DNA of 64,000 nt from Lamellibrachia columna (Eukaryota > Annelida > Polychaeta > Sabellida > Siboglinidae), in assembly GCA_963662155.1 (NCBI GenBank), contig OY759271.1, positions 1,147,432-1,211,431 of the forward strand, in the 5' to 3' direction. The notes under the pieces were generated by a model. It had not been told where the DNA came from and did not search any database. It saw nothing but the letters and a program-made list of their open reading frames with translations. Positions 22,985-39,774 of this stretch are shown here, piece after piece (the first letter of the stretch is position 1; each line of letters begins with the position of its first letter). A program made the translations under genes and the position numbers.

Positions 22985-25690
22985 TTGATGTTATTGTCAT
23001 CTTTGAAATAATCATTCTTGTTTGTATCGTTACTGCTCTTATTTATGTTGTTAGTTGGCAATGCTCTTGTTGTCGCTACTGTCCTATTGATATTATGATT
23101 ATTGTCATCTTTGAAATAATCATTCTTGTTTGTATCGTTACTGCTCTTATTTATGTTGTTAGTTGGCAATGCTCTTGTTGTCGCTACTGTCCTATTGATA
23201 TTATGATTATTGTTATCTTTGAAATAATCATTCTTGTTTGTATCGTCACTGCTCTTATTTATGTTGTTAGTTGGCAATGCTCTTGTTGTCGCTACTGTCC
23301 TATTGATATTATGATTATTGTTATCTTTGAAATAATCATTCTTGTTTGTATCGTTACTGCTCTTATTTATGTTGTTAGTTGGCAATGCTCTTGTTGTCGC
23401 TACTGTCCTATTGATATTATGATTATTGTTATCTTTGAAATAATCATTCTTGTTTGTATCGTCACTGCTCTTATTTATGTTGTTAGTTGGCAATGCTCTT
23501 GTTGTCGCTACTGTCCTATTGATATTATGATTATTGTTATCTTTGAAATAATCATTCTTGTTTGTATCGTTACTGCTCTTATTTATGTTGTTAGTTGGCA
23601 ATGCTCTTGTTGTCGCTACTGTCCTATTGATATTATGATTATTGTTATCTTTGAAATAATCATTCTTGTTTGTATCGTCACTGCTCTTATTTATGTTGTT
23701 AGTTGGCAATGCTCTTGTTGTCGCTACTGTCCTATTGATATTATGATTATTGTTATCTTTGAAATAATCATTCTTGTTTGTATCGTTACTGCTCTTATTT
23801 ATGTTGTTAGTTGGCAATGCTCTTGTTGTCGCTACTGTCCTATTGATATTATGATTATTGTTATCTTTGAAATAATCATTCTTGTTTGTATCGTCACTGC
23901 TCTTATTTATGTTGTTAGTTGGCAATGCTCTTGTTGTCGCTACTGTCCTATTGATATTATGATTATTGTTATCTTTGAAATAATCATTCTTGTTTGTATC
24001 GTCACTGCTCTTATTTATGTTGTTAGTTGGCAATGCTCTTGTTGTCGCTACTGTCCTATTGATATTATGATTATTGTCATCTTTGAAATAATCATTCTTG
24101 TTTGTATCGTTACTGCTCTTATTTATGTTGTTAGTTGGCAATGCTCTTGTTGTCGCTACTGTCCTATTGATATTATGATTATTGTTATCTTTGAAATAAT
24201 CATTCTTGTTTGTATCGTCACTGCTCTTATTTATGTTGTTAGTTGGCAATGCTCTTGTTGTCGCTACTGTCCTATTGATATTATGATTATTGTTATCTTT
24301 GAAATAATCATTCTTGTTTGTATCGTTACTACTCGTATTTATGTTGTTAGTTGGCAATGCTCTTGTTGTCGCTACTGTCCTATTGATATTATGATTATTG
24401 TTATCTTTGAAATAATCATTCTTGTTTGTATCGTTACTGCTCTTATTTATGTTGTTAGTTGGCAATGCTCTTGTTGTCGCTACTGTCCTATTGATATTAT
24501 GATTATTGTTATCTTTGAAATAATCATTCTTGTTTGTATCGTTACTGCTCTTATTTATGTTGTTAGTTGGCAATGCTCTTGTTGTCGCTACTGTCCTATT
24601 GATATTATGATTATTGTTATCTTTGAAATAATCATTCTTGTTTGTATCGTTACTGCTCTTATTTATGTTGTTAGTTGGCAATGCTCTTGTTGTCGCTACT
24701 GTCCTATTGATATTATGATTATTGTCATCTTTGAAATAATCATTCTTGTTTGTATCGTCACTGCTCTTATTTATGTTGTTAGTTGGCAATGCTCTTGTTG
24801 TCGCTACTGTCCTATTGATATTATGATTATTGTTATCTTTGAAATAATCATTCTTGTTTGTATCGTTACTGCTCTTATTTATGTTGTTAGTTGGCAATGC
24901 TCTTGTTGTCGCTACTGTCCTATTGATATTATGATTATTGTTATCTTTGAAATAATCATTCTTGCTTGTATCGTTACTGCTCTTATTTATGTTGTTAGTT
25001 GGCAATGCTCTTGTTGTCGCTACTGTCCTATTGATATTATGATTATTGTTATCTTTGAAATAATCATTCTTGTTTGTATCGTTACTGCTCTTATTTATGT
25101 TGTTAGTTGGCAATGCTCTTGTTGTCGCTACTGTCCTATTGATATTATGATTATTGTTATCTTTGAAATAATCATTCTTGCTTGTATCGTTACTGCTCTT
25201 ATTTATGTTGTTAGTTGGCAATGCTCTTGTTGTCGCTACTGTCCTATTGATATTATGATTATTGTTATCTTTGAAATAATCATTCTTGTTTGTATCGTTA
25301 CTGCTCTTATTTATGTTGTTAGTTGGCAATGCTCTTGTTGTCGCTACTGTCCTATTGATATTATGATTATTGTTATCTTTGAAATAATCATTCTTGCTTG
25401 TATCGTTACTGCTCTTATTTATGTTGTTAGTTGGCAATGCTCTTGTTGTCGCTACTGTCCTATTGATATTATGATTATTGTTATCTTTGAAATAATCATT
25501 CTTGTTTGTATCGTTACTGCTCTTATTTATGTTGTTAGTTGGCAATGCTCTTGTTGTCGCTACTGTCCTATTGATATTATGATTATTGTTATCTTTGAAA
25601 TAATCATTCTTGTTTGTATCGTTACTGCTCTTATTTATGTTGTTAGTTGGCAATGCTCTTGTTGTCGCTAATGTCGTATTGATATTATGA
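22985..25690. repeat. 108-bp satellite, about 25 copies, open on both strands
   Basis: Tandem units of exactly 108 bp (36 codons) without indels, so one frame on each strand stays open for more than 940 codons: 22,843-25,671 plus and 25,719-22,840 minus. The minus frame reads Asn/Thr-rich units (HNINRTVATTRALPTNNINK and so on); the plus frame reads hydrophobic units (IVIFEIIILVCIVTALIYVV and so on). Single-base variants alternate from copy to copy, indicating a 216-bp dimeric higher-order unit in parts. Most variants are silent on the plus strand (GTT/GTC for Val) but change N/D or N/S on the minus strand. I regard it as a satellite; the minus-strand frame with its non-repetitive Asn-rich C-terminal tail is only a remote coding candidate. 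Confidence 0.95.
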
Positions 25691-26012
25691 TTATTGTGTT
25701 CAAAAGAAAACGTTGTCATTGTTCTTGTTATTATCTTAATATGACAATGTATCTGTTACCGTTAGCACATGTTTTATCTGTGCGAAATCGTCGTGCACAT
25801 TTGAGTAATAAACAACATCACGGTGCTTGCTTGATGTAGCATACCTGCTGGGAAATCATCTTAACTGCTTGTTTATGCAATTTCTCATTGTTCCCCGCTG
25901 AGATGTTTAATGCCACATTGAGCCTAGATTATACGAATGCCTGTTGCGTTCAAAAGAAGCACTGCTTGCGAGTGCACTCACAACGTGATGAATCTCACAT
26001 GAAGTAGCGACA

Positions 26013-26735
26013 ACTTAACAACGATTGATTGCTAAGAAGCAAGTACCTGCTGGCAAGAGTTCGCATAGTGTATGTATAATAATACTTAACAACGATTGAT
26101 TGCTAAGAAGCAAGTACCAGCTGGCAAGAGTTCGCATAGTGCATGTATAATAATACTTAACAACGATTGATTGCTAAGAAGCAAGTACCAGCTGGTAAGA
26201 GTTCGCATAGTGTATGTATAATAATACTTAATAACGATTGATTGCTAAGAAGCAAGTACCAGCTGGTAAGAGTTCGCATAGTGTATGTATAATAATACTT
26301 AACAACGATTGATTGCTAAGAAGCAAGTACCAGCAAGTACCAGCTGGCAAGAGTTCGCATAGTGTATGTATAATAATACTTAACAACGATTGATTGCTAA
26401 GAAGCAAGTACCAGCTGGCAAGAGTTCGCATAGTGTATGTATAATAATACTTAATAACGATTGATTGCTAAGAAGCAAGTACCAGCTGGCAAGAGTTCGC
26501 ATAGTGTATATATAATAATACTTAATAACGATTGATTGCTAAGAAGCAAGTACCAGCTGACAAGAGTTCGCATAGTCTATGTATAATAATACTTAACAAC
26601 GATTGATTGCTAAGAAGCAATTACCAGCTGGCAAGAGTTCGCATAGTGTATGTATAATAATACTTAACAACGATTGATTGCTAAGAAGCAAGTACCAGCT
26701 GGTAAGAGTTCGCATAGTCTATGTATAATAATACT
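26013..26735 (+). repeat. 71-bp minisatellite, about 10 copies (left palindrome arm)
   Basis: Units with ACTTAACAACGATTGATTGC, AAGAAGCAAGTACCAGCTGG and GTTCGCATAGTGTATG. One unit has a 12-bp internal duplication (CAAGTACCAGCAAGTACC). The right arm keeps only about two inverted units at 29,075-29,213, so copy number changed after the arms formed. Confidence 0.95.
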
Positions 26736-26737
26736 GA

Positions 26738-27792
26738 AATTAATATTATTCACACAAATAACATTAATGATTACGACCATAGTTATTTTGCATACAAACA
26801 AACCATACCAACTGATTACTTCAGTTCAGTGTTTACCAGAGAGGATATTAGTTCTTTAGCTAAATATTTCAGGAGGCTAAATCTTACTATTTAGGGCAGT
26901 TAATTGTATCTCCAGAAATGGTAGCTAAGAAAATAAAGACAATGAAGGATACTAAATCACTAAAGACCATATGGTGGACTTCCTTGTTAGGCATAAATTA
27001 TTAAATTCATCTCAACATGGATTCTTAAAAGCGAGATCGTGCTTAACAAAATTAATATGTTATGTTTTTTGGAAGAAATCACTAAGTGGATAGACGAGAT
27101 AGCGCCAGTTGATATTATATACTTAGATTTTCAGAAAGCATTTGACAAAGTGCCGCATCAAAGATTACTACTTAAATTAAAAGCCCATGGTATCGGGGAT
27201 AGCATAACTGACTGGATATAACAATGGCTGACTGACAGAAGACAGCGTTTTGTAGTAGCTGGAGAGGTTTCAAACTGGAAATAAGGTACCACAAGGATCG
27301 GTATTAGGACCTTTATTATTCTTAATATATATCAATGACTTGGACGACAATATAACAAGCAACGTACTGAAATTTGCGTATGACATAAAAGTGTTTAACA
27401 CTGATGGTGATAAACAACATTTACAAAACGATCTATACAAATTAGTTAAATGGTCTGAAAATTGGCAGATGTTATTCAATTTTGGGAAATGTAAATGCCT
27501 ACATACAGGACACGGGAACTTTTATATAAACTGTCAGATTGATCAGGTTGAAGTTTTTCAGATATTGAATGGGTATAAAATATTGATAGAAATATGTTTT
27601 TCTCACTCAAGAAAGACAACTAATAAATAACTAGAGGACATGAGGAAAAATTATTAAAGGATCAGTGTAGGTTGGAAATCAGGAAGTACTCGTTCTCACA
27701 GAGGACAATAAATACGGATTGTGTAACTGCTAGCAGCGCGAATATGTTTAAAAACAAGGTTGACACATATCTCAGGAGGGCGCGTTATAAGT
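26738..27792 (+). mobile_element. CR1/jockey-like LINE, internally deleted and inactive (left palindrome arm)
   Basis: Plus-strand remnants in family order: FSSVFTREDISSLAKYF, then a deletion that joins the KMVAKK-type segment to DHMVDFLVRHKLLNSSQHGF, then VDIIYLDFQKAFDKVPHQRL (reverse transcriptase motif), ITDWI, INDLDD-like, and the catalytic block as FAYDIKVF. In related elements the last is FADDTK, so a catalytic Asp is replaced by Tyr. The 3' part (27,546-27,792) carries EVFQILNGYKILIEI and ends before the CA/TA tract. Several stops and frameshifts are present. Confidence 0.8.
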
Positions 27793-27836
27793 AGATGAAC
27801 ATTGTTGGACTCTCGATATACAGCTGGCAAGAGTTC

Positions 27837-28255
<419 letters not shown>

Positions 28256-28264
28256 ACATATATA

Positions 28265-29072
28265 TGATCAATCTGACAGTTTATATAAAAGTTCCCGTGT
28301 CCTGTATGTAGGCATTTACATTTCCCAAAATTGAATAACATCTGCCAATTTTCAGACCATTTAACTAATTTGTATAGATCGTTTTGTAAATGTTGTTTAT
28401 CACCATCAGTGTTAAACACTTTTATGTCATACGCAAATTTCAGTACGTTGCTTGTTATATTGTCGTCCAAGTCATTGATATATATTAAGAATAATAAAGG
28501 TCCTAATACCGATCCTTGTAGTACCTTATTTCCAGTTTGAAACCTCTCTAGCTACTACAAAACGCTGTCTTCTGTCAGTCAGCCATTGTTATATCCAGTC
28601 AGTTATTCTATCCCCGATACCATGGGCTTTTAATTTAAGTAGTAATCTTTGATGCGGCACTTTGTCAAATGCTTTCTGAAAATCTAAGTATATAATATCA
28701 ACTGGCGCTATCTCGTCTATCCACTTAGTGATTTCTTCCAAAAAACATAACATTAATTTTGTTAAGCACGATCTCGCTTTTAAGAATCCATGTTGAGATG
28801 AATTTAATAATTTATGCCTAACAAGGAAGTCCACTATATGGTCTTTAGTGATTTAGTATCCTTCATTGTCTTTATTTTCTTAGCTACCATTTCTGGAGTT
28901 ACAATTAACTGCCCTAAATAGTAAGATTTAGCCTCCTGAAATATTTAGCTAATGAACTAATATCCTCTCTGGTAAACACTGAACTGAAGTAATCAGTTGG
29001 TATGGTTTGTTTGTATGCAAATAACTATGGTCGTAATCATTAATGTTATTTGTGTGAATAATATTAATTTCA
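28265..29072 (-). mobile_element. CR1/jockey-like LINE, inverted copy (right palindrome arm)
   Basis: This is the reverse complement of the left-arm element and shares the same internal deletion and the same FAYD change in the reverse transcriptase motif, showing that the arms are one element duplicated after it was already dead. Recognisable minus-strand blocks are [51 protein letters not shown] and [20 protein letters not shown]. Confidence 0.8.
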
Positions 29073-29313
29073 GTATTATTATACATAGACTATGCGAACT
29101 CTTGCCAGCTGGTACTTGCTTCTTAGCAATCAATCGTTATTAAGTATTATTATACATACACTATGCGAACTCTTGCCAGCTGGTAATTGCTTCTTAGCAA
29201 TCAATCGTTATTAAGTTGTCGCTACTTCATGTGAGATTCATCACGTTGTGAGTGCACTCGCAAGCAGTGCTTCTTTTGAACGCAAGTTAATATTATAAAA
29301 ATGCTCAACTCTG

Positions 29314-29603
<290 letters not shown>

Positions 29604-29917
29604 GTTGAACAGCACCACTACGAATACATATCATGGTAAGTGCTACATAACTCCAAACACACCTAGCGACACAAACATTTTGATAAACCAGACATACATA
29701 GTTAGATAAACGGTTGTATTGTTTCTATACATGCCCGTTTGAAAACAATCTGAAGGTATACAAGTGTTGCAAACATATGACCACCAGTACATATTTTTAT
29801 CAATATTATCCGGCATACTCGAACGATGATACATATATGTATATGTATATAAAACATGTATGTACTGGAACAATTATGCAAAATTTATTTTAGAAAAGAT
29901 CGTACCAGTTATTGGCA

Positions 29918-30092
<175 letters not shown>

Positions 30093-30750
30093 AACTGACC
30101 ATTTCTTGACAGAGGAGGTTGGCTGACGAAGGTCTACCTTTGCCGGCGTCCGCTTTCATTCCGTAGTCTCAAACCAATCACTTGTCTGAGATGGTAACAT
30201 CATTCATACGTTATGATAATAAAACGTTTGACAGTTTATTGGCACTCTTTGCTTTTGTCAATTTAAAAAGTTCAATTAATGTGCATTTCCCTTATCGAAA
30301 ACAGCCCCCTCCCCGGGGGAGTGACAGTGTTGTAGTGGTATCGTGTTGTGACAGTAGCAGCGCTCTTTGGTAGCAGCATTACAGCACATTTTCGCGAACA
30401 CAAAGAAATCACAATCACAAATAAATTCAATAATATAAAACAAGAAATTATAAATTAAGCATAATATGTTTTTACGTGGCTTAATACATAGTCCCAAGAA
30501 TGTTATTCATAATTGCTTGTAAAGAATAAACATATTTAGGTGAATTAAGCTTGCATAATTTCTTAATGTCAAGACTTTTATTACTCAAAATGTTCTTGCA
30601 GAAAAAGTAATTGCACTGCTTAAGTAACACAATGAAACCAAATAGTTATGTGTTATCCATTGCAGTCGCGTTAGAAAATTAACTCAATAATATATCACAA
30701 CGTTATTAAAATAAATAAGTACAGATCAAAAATAATTCATTGTGAGGGAA
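30093..30750. other. No supported gene
   Basis: Unique sequence including a GC-rich stretch at about 30,300-30,330 (CCCCTCCCCGGGGGAG) and AT-rich DNA that is probably downstream of the gene ending at 30,829. Confidence 0.4.
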
Positions 30751-30752
30751 TC

Positions 30753-30758
30753 TTTATT
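30753..30758 (-). terminator. Poly(A) signal AATAAA
   Basis: AATAAA on the minus strand lies about 70 bp past the stop codon of the candidate terminal exon, a normal distance for a short 3' UTR. Confidence 0.5.
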
Positions 30759-30828
30759 ATAAGTAAACGAATCTGGTACAGGTAAACAAACGAATAATAA
30801 AATATAATTATAATACTTTGTTTACAAA

Positions 30829-31042
30829 TCATGGATTCGAGTCACTGTCACATTGGTGCAGTCCAGTATAAATGTCTAGTCCTTTATTGTGCTGCATAAA
30901 CTGGACCCAATACTCCAATACATACCTCATCGATTCCAAACTGCTTTCAGTTGTTTGTGGTTCCATAAATCCATGTGATGCACTTTCCATGACTCTGAGG
31001 TCCATGACAATGCGAGTGATTTCAACATATCTTTGAGACAGC
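30829..31042 (-). CDS. Candidate 3'-terminal coding exon of an unrecognised gene
   Basis: On the minus strand a polypyrimidine stretch and TTTGTTTTCAG precede the exon, which starts at 31,042. The frame that reads LSQRYVEITRIVMDLRVMES, then GFMEPQTTESSLESMRYVLEY, and ends ...QCDSDSNP with TGA at 30,829 is open throughout and has ordinary protein composition. AATAAA follows at 30,753. An internal donor-like ATGAG|GTATGT at 30,926/30,925 would give a 117-bp internal exon instead. I do not recognise the protein family. Confidence 0.45.
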
Positions 31043-31215
31043 CTGAAAACAAACATGATGGTTACAAGAATTATAAAAACTTAGTGTACAAGTGGACGAT
31101 AACAATAATTGTATTTATCATAACATAGAATATGTTTAAATGAATGTTTCAGTTATGGCTACAAACAAAAGAAGAAACTGAGATATAAATGTTCTTATAA
31201 TGTGGCCTGTACGCT

Positions 31216-31304
<89 letters not shown>

Positions 31305-31479
31305 AATCTCACATGAAGTAGCGACAACTTAATAACGATTGATTGCTTTTGCTTACGAAAACACGTGCACGACCGTATGTTTCCCTAGTTATCAATAAAT
31401 TAATATATAACTACGTATCAATATAACACATTATAAACTCATAGTATGCTGCAATTACACATGAGCCCGTAAAACTTAC
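31043..31479. other. Probable intron with (TA)n and a stray palindrome terminus
   Basis: (TA)n occupies about 31,218-31,300. It is followed by GATGAATCTCACATGAAGTA and CGACAACTTAATAACGATTG (about 31,301-31,346), a third copy of the outer sequence of the 25.9-29.3 kb palindrome. The repeat unit therefore occurs independently elsewhere, which supports a mobile origin. Confidence 0.6.
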
Positions 31480-31557
31480 CAAGTAGGCGGAGCTTAACAT
31501 GTAAACATCTACTGCACATGACACGAGCGTGCCAACCTCCTCAGATTTCTTGAAAGC
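31480..31557 (-). CDS. Candidate 78-bp internal exon of the same gene
   Basis: The minus strand has an acceptor (TATTTAACAG|GC, exon from 31,557) and a consensus donor (TTG|GTAAGT, exon end 31,480). It is open for all 26 codons (AFKKSEEVGTLV... VDVYMLSSAYL). Its end phase does not join in frame to the 31,042 exon, because the in-phase join meets a stop soon after. Either a small exon lies between them, one boundary is wrong, or one call is false. Confidence 0.35.
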
Positions 31558-32584
31558 CTGTTAAATATATTATGTCACATATAGCACATTGCTTCGGCAT
31601 TCTTTTCAACATTAATTTTATTGGCCATCATCATAAATTATGTGCTGTATGGAAACTACAGTGTAGCTTTCCTCGCGTCACCTCAGTTTGATCGCTTACT
31701 TTATTCCCACTGTTAAACTGTTTGACTTGGTGCAAGTGTTTCTTTAAAACAGTTTTGAATTAACACCAGAAACGTCTTTACTGTGGTAGTCCATTATTAG
31801 TCAGTGTATCATCATTATTTATTGTAGGTTGCACCATATGAAGTACACGACATTTGACAATGCTACGAATACAGTATACTCTCTCTACCTGTCAGACCTT
31901 GGTAAACAAAATTCATATGTCCGATATTTATGTGAGAACGGGGGGGGGGAGAGGTGACCAACACTGCTGGGAAAACGGGGAAGGTGTTAATTTTGCGAAA
32001 CTGTTCCGTACATATTGCGAAAGATCACTGCATTTTATGCATTTATTTGTATTTTCGCTTCAATTATTTTCATTGGCATTAAATGGAAAAATTCCAACCT
32101 ACTGGAGTATGACTACAGAAGTTAAATCAAATATGTTTTCTTGTTGTTGTCTTTCAAGGTGTCAGAACAAAGGAACAGCGCCCAAAACATACAACAGGGG
32201 CATTTTATAAACTGGACGGTATCACGCCACGTCTCACAAAGAACGGCGATATCCAGGGTGAGCTTTAGCTGGAGGGATCACACGGTCTCCTCCAGGAAGC
32301 AGTCTGCTCTCAGAGGAATGCATTGTTAACACGCATACGCTACCGAGATGAAACAATGTCAAAGATAAATGTTCAGTGGTTCTGGAATAGCCAAGGGATT
32401 CGAAAGAAATAGAACGAACCGACCGACCGAGCCACATGAGACCTTCTGGATGAACCACTGGCATCCGAAATAACCAACACCTTTTCTTTTATTCATATGT
32501 ATGTCCAACACAGTTCATAAAAAATGTAATGCAACTGAATTAGCTAAGTTGCTAAGATTTCACAATATTTAAGAAGATTGCTAT
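31558..32584. other. No supported gene
   Basis: Unique sequence. Open frames at 31,854-32,210 (plus) and 32,234-32,464 (minus) show no recognisable domain. Further upstream exons of the minus-strand gene may hide here, but I could not identify them. Confidence 0.35.
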
Positions 32585-34445
<1,861 letters not shown>

Positions 34446-35237
34446 ATGCTATTTTTTTCTCATAGCTTCTTTTAGAAGCGTTAATATATTAAGATATATA
34501 TTTTAAAAACCAGGCCAGTCCAGAATAAACTTACTCGAAGAAACGATTTTACTAACCACTAGACTGGAGTTTAGATATAACCAAACCCAACATTTGTCTG
34601 CCTAAGGCTTTGGGTTAGCCGGTTTTTGCGGGTGCGATTGTAAAGTTTGGGGTGACGGCAGCAGTGGAAATTGGCCTCACGTTATGTGGCACAAATACGC
34701 GGGTGATGAACGGTGCCATCTGACTAAACACGTTCACTGCGGGTAAACCTACATGGCTGACTCCGACTTCAAACGGCTGACTGAGGCACGCGCCGGGCTC
34801 AAGTAGGAACACATTAACGATCATCAATCTAAAATGAAACATAATGGGTCACCGATACCATTGTGAGCACGGGTCAATTGTCAGGTCAGAAGTCTGACGT
34901 CACAATCCCAATTATGCGCGTCAAGCTCTGCCCTAGCAACTGTGTTTACATATTATGCATATTACATTACTAGGGCGGCGTACATTTGTCAGATCAGCCT
35001 TTCCCACGGGCTGTTCTCGCTGAAACCACTTTGCTCTTTGTATGTGTGGCCAAGAAAAATGTTTGGGCCAGAAATGCAGCGAAAACAGTGACGTAATCTC
35101 AGAAGCAATTAGTGACGTCATAATGGCATGTTGCAAACCTCCACCAGTGTTGGGAATGTGAGCCCGTTGAACAAAAGAAAACCAGCCTGGAGTTTAGATA
35201 TGACTGAACGCCAAATGTGTCTGCCAAATGTTGGGCC
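34446..35237. other. Repeat-like DNA without a supported gene
   Basis: The word TGGAGTTTAGATAT with a similar continuation occurs at about 34,565 and 35,191 in direct orientation, roughly 627 bp apart, possibly the ends of an inserted repeat. A 75-codon minus frame (34,842-34,615) and a 67-codon minus frame (35,136-34,933) are not recognisable. Confidence 0.35.
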
Positions 35238-35495
35238 TATAAAGGATACTGTATTCCCAGCACGTTGAGGTTAGACAGAATATACGACGAAGACGAAAAA
35301 GTAACGGTATGTGTATAGAATTTCGCGAACCCCAATACTGTCAATATTCTGTGGACACAAATGTAACTAAATTACTAAAAATGGTTTTAATGGGCACAGT
35401 TAGAGGACCGGCGACTCATTTTTCGCTTTAAAAATATATAAATCTATGTAAATTGGCAGGTGATTTCTCTGACATTGGTATAGAAATTGTTAAGG
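35238..35495 (+). repeat. Dispersed repeat with a shared coding-like frame, copy 1 (frameshifted)
   Basis: About 260 bp match 45,131-44,872 on the opposite strand. The shared translation includes YSQHVEVRQNI, MCIEFREPQYCQ and SVDTNVTKLL. Copy 1 shifts frame after TKLLK, where copy 2 continues openly. I do not recognise the protein. It may be an unclassified mobile element or a processed or duplicated gene segment. Confidence 0.7.
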
Positions 35496-35644
35496 AAACC
35501 ACTCGAGTTGGTCAGGACAAGACGGGCAGACGTTATATAACCATCAACTGGGTAGACCTGTATAGATCTAAAAAGACGTGTTTCCCACATATTTCACATT
35601 CAGGGTGGTTATTCAGGGTGGTTATTCAGGTTGGTTATATTTAA

Positions 35645-36060
35645 TGCTTTCTTCTTCTCCGCCCTTTGTTCCTCCCTCTCGACAAGTCTCCATCCTTCAC
35701 GATTCTCGCTATCCTCTCCCACTCTCGGCTGTTCACCCCTAACCTTTCGAGATATATATTACTCCATCTATAACTATCACTCCATCTTAATTTCGGTCTT
35801 CCAGTTCTTCATCTACCACCTTAATCTGTTTTCCATGCTCTCTTTGTCAATCCCTCCTAATTCATTGTCTGTATGTGCCCTGCCCATCGCAGTCTGCTCC
35901 CTTTCATTTGCACGTGTTTCTTAATTCCAATCTCTTCTCTTAATTCCCCCACTTCCCATTGTCTTCTCGTTTCACTGTACATGTTCTCCGAACCATGTTG
36001 TCCTCTGCTACCAGAGCTTCTCCTCCTGTCTCTCTGTCAATGCCAGTGTTTAATGCACTA
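35645..36060 (-). mobile_element. Second LINE family, ORF2 C-terminal remnant
   Basis: The minus strand reads SRLRWAGHIQTMN, EGLTKRAWKTD, RTGRPKLRWSD, RWSNIYLERLGVNSREWERI, interrupted by in-frame stops. The order RWAGH - GRP - RWSD - W is typical of the end of non-LTR retrotransposon polyproteins. It is inactive and 5'-truncated. Confidence 0.6.
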
Positions 36061-36454
36061 AAAAGTTTAAACAAAACATTTCGAGGAGACCGTTGAAAGA
36101 CTACAAATGATACACTCGTATGAATTATTGAACAAGTCGACAAACTGCTTGTCACTTTCAGTGTCATCAGGTATTTGTAGAGACCTATTCACTGTTAATA
36201 GAGTAGAACATTTGTCATAGCCGACGCCACAAGGTCACAGTAATAAAAGTGGTTAATTAAAATTAATCTAATTAATTGTAATATTGATTACTGTTCTAGG
36301 TCAATGCAAAAATAGCAAAATGTTTAAACATACACTTTCTAAATACACGCATGACCTTAAGATGGTCGCATTTTCTTTTAATTAAATATCGTATGCAAGT
36401 ACAATAGTACACATATTGTATGTTAAATGTAAGATGTATCACGCTGTACAAACA

Positions 36455-36720
36455 ATATCAGAAGACATCAAGATGAGACGGTGGAGATGAATGGGCGACA
36501 AACTGAGGAGAGAAGGGAATAACAACACACAAATAGCATTGACCTGGGAGAAGGACAATGTGGGAATAGAGACACCAACTGGGAAGGAGTTGTTGGAAGA
36601 TAGCAGGGACCACAGCTTGAGAGTGTACGAAATGGCGGAATTTACTAAGTGACCTTATGCACCAACTAGGCCAACTAGCGTGGGAAGATGATAAGTAAGT
36701 AAGTAAGCAAGCAAGTGTGC
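36455..36720 (+). mobile_element. LINE 3' end with (TAAG)n-like tail
   Basis: The plus-strand frame reads MGDKLRREGNNNTQIALTWE, resembling the MGHxLR...NxTxxALxWxP segment near the C-terminus of another retrotransposon type. It ends with GATGATAAGTAAGTAAGTAAG, a short repeat tail as left by target-primed integration, and then passes into the (CACACG)n tract. Confidence 0.5.
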
Positions 36721-36729
36721 ATGTAGCAC

Positions 36730-36842
36730 GCACACACACACGCATACGCACACGCACACGCACACGCACACGCACACGCACACGCACACGCACACGCACA
36801 CGCACACGCACACGCACACGCACACGCACACGCACACGCACA
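36730..36842. repeat. (CACACG)n hexanucleotide array
   Basis: About 18 units, nearly perfect. It directly follows the LINE tail and probably grew from it. Confidence 0.95.
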
Positions 36843-37019
36843 CTCGTATTAAATTTATGTTCGTTAAATACCGCATTAAACTAATGTCGTGACTTCATCG
36901 ATCGATCAGCACATTGACATCACCTGTCGGACCCCGTCCTAGTTTTCACTACCGTACACTTGACTAATTACCCTAACACAGCGTCCGACATCTGGCATAA
37001 CCGGCGTCGTTCATCATAC

Positions 37020-37232
37020 GGTCTCAAGTCTCAAGTAGTTATACTCCAAACAGCCCAATCTTGAGCTAACGCAGGAGTTTGGACCAACGGCTTTTAGTGT
37101 CTCTTCCGAAAGACACGGGCAAAGTGGGGTGAACGAAATTGCCCAAGCTTCGAAACGGCGGAGGTGGAATCGAACCACCGTCCTCTCGATCGACAGGCGG
37201 GTGCTCTAACCATTAGACCACCGCTCCCCACG
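37020..37232 (-). mobile_element. tRNA-derived SINE
   Basis: The minus strand has a tRNA-like head with A box TGGTCTAATGGTTAGAGCA (37,220-37,202) and B box GGTTCGATTCC (37,176-37,166). The acceptor and anticodon stems do not pair properly, so it is not a working tRNA. The body continues with CACCCCACTTTGCCCGTG and TCTTTCGGAAGAGACACTAA, followed by AAGCCGTTGGTCC. This body resembles conserved SINE domains shared among distant animals. The right boundary near 37,020 is uncertain. Confidence 0.65.

Positions 37233-39774
<2,542 letters not shown>

Noticed and set aside
22840..25719. 959-codon minus-strand and 942-codon plus-strand open frames as genes
   Set aside because: Both are created by a 108-bp unit repeated without indels; no start context, splice sites or known domain is seen. 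Kept only as a satellite and a finding.
37155..37229. Functional tRNA gene on the minus strand
   Set aside because: A and B boxes are good, but the acceptor and anticodon stems do not pair and the sequence continues into a SINE body.
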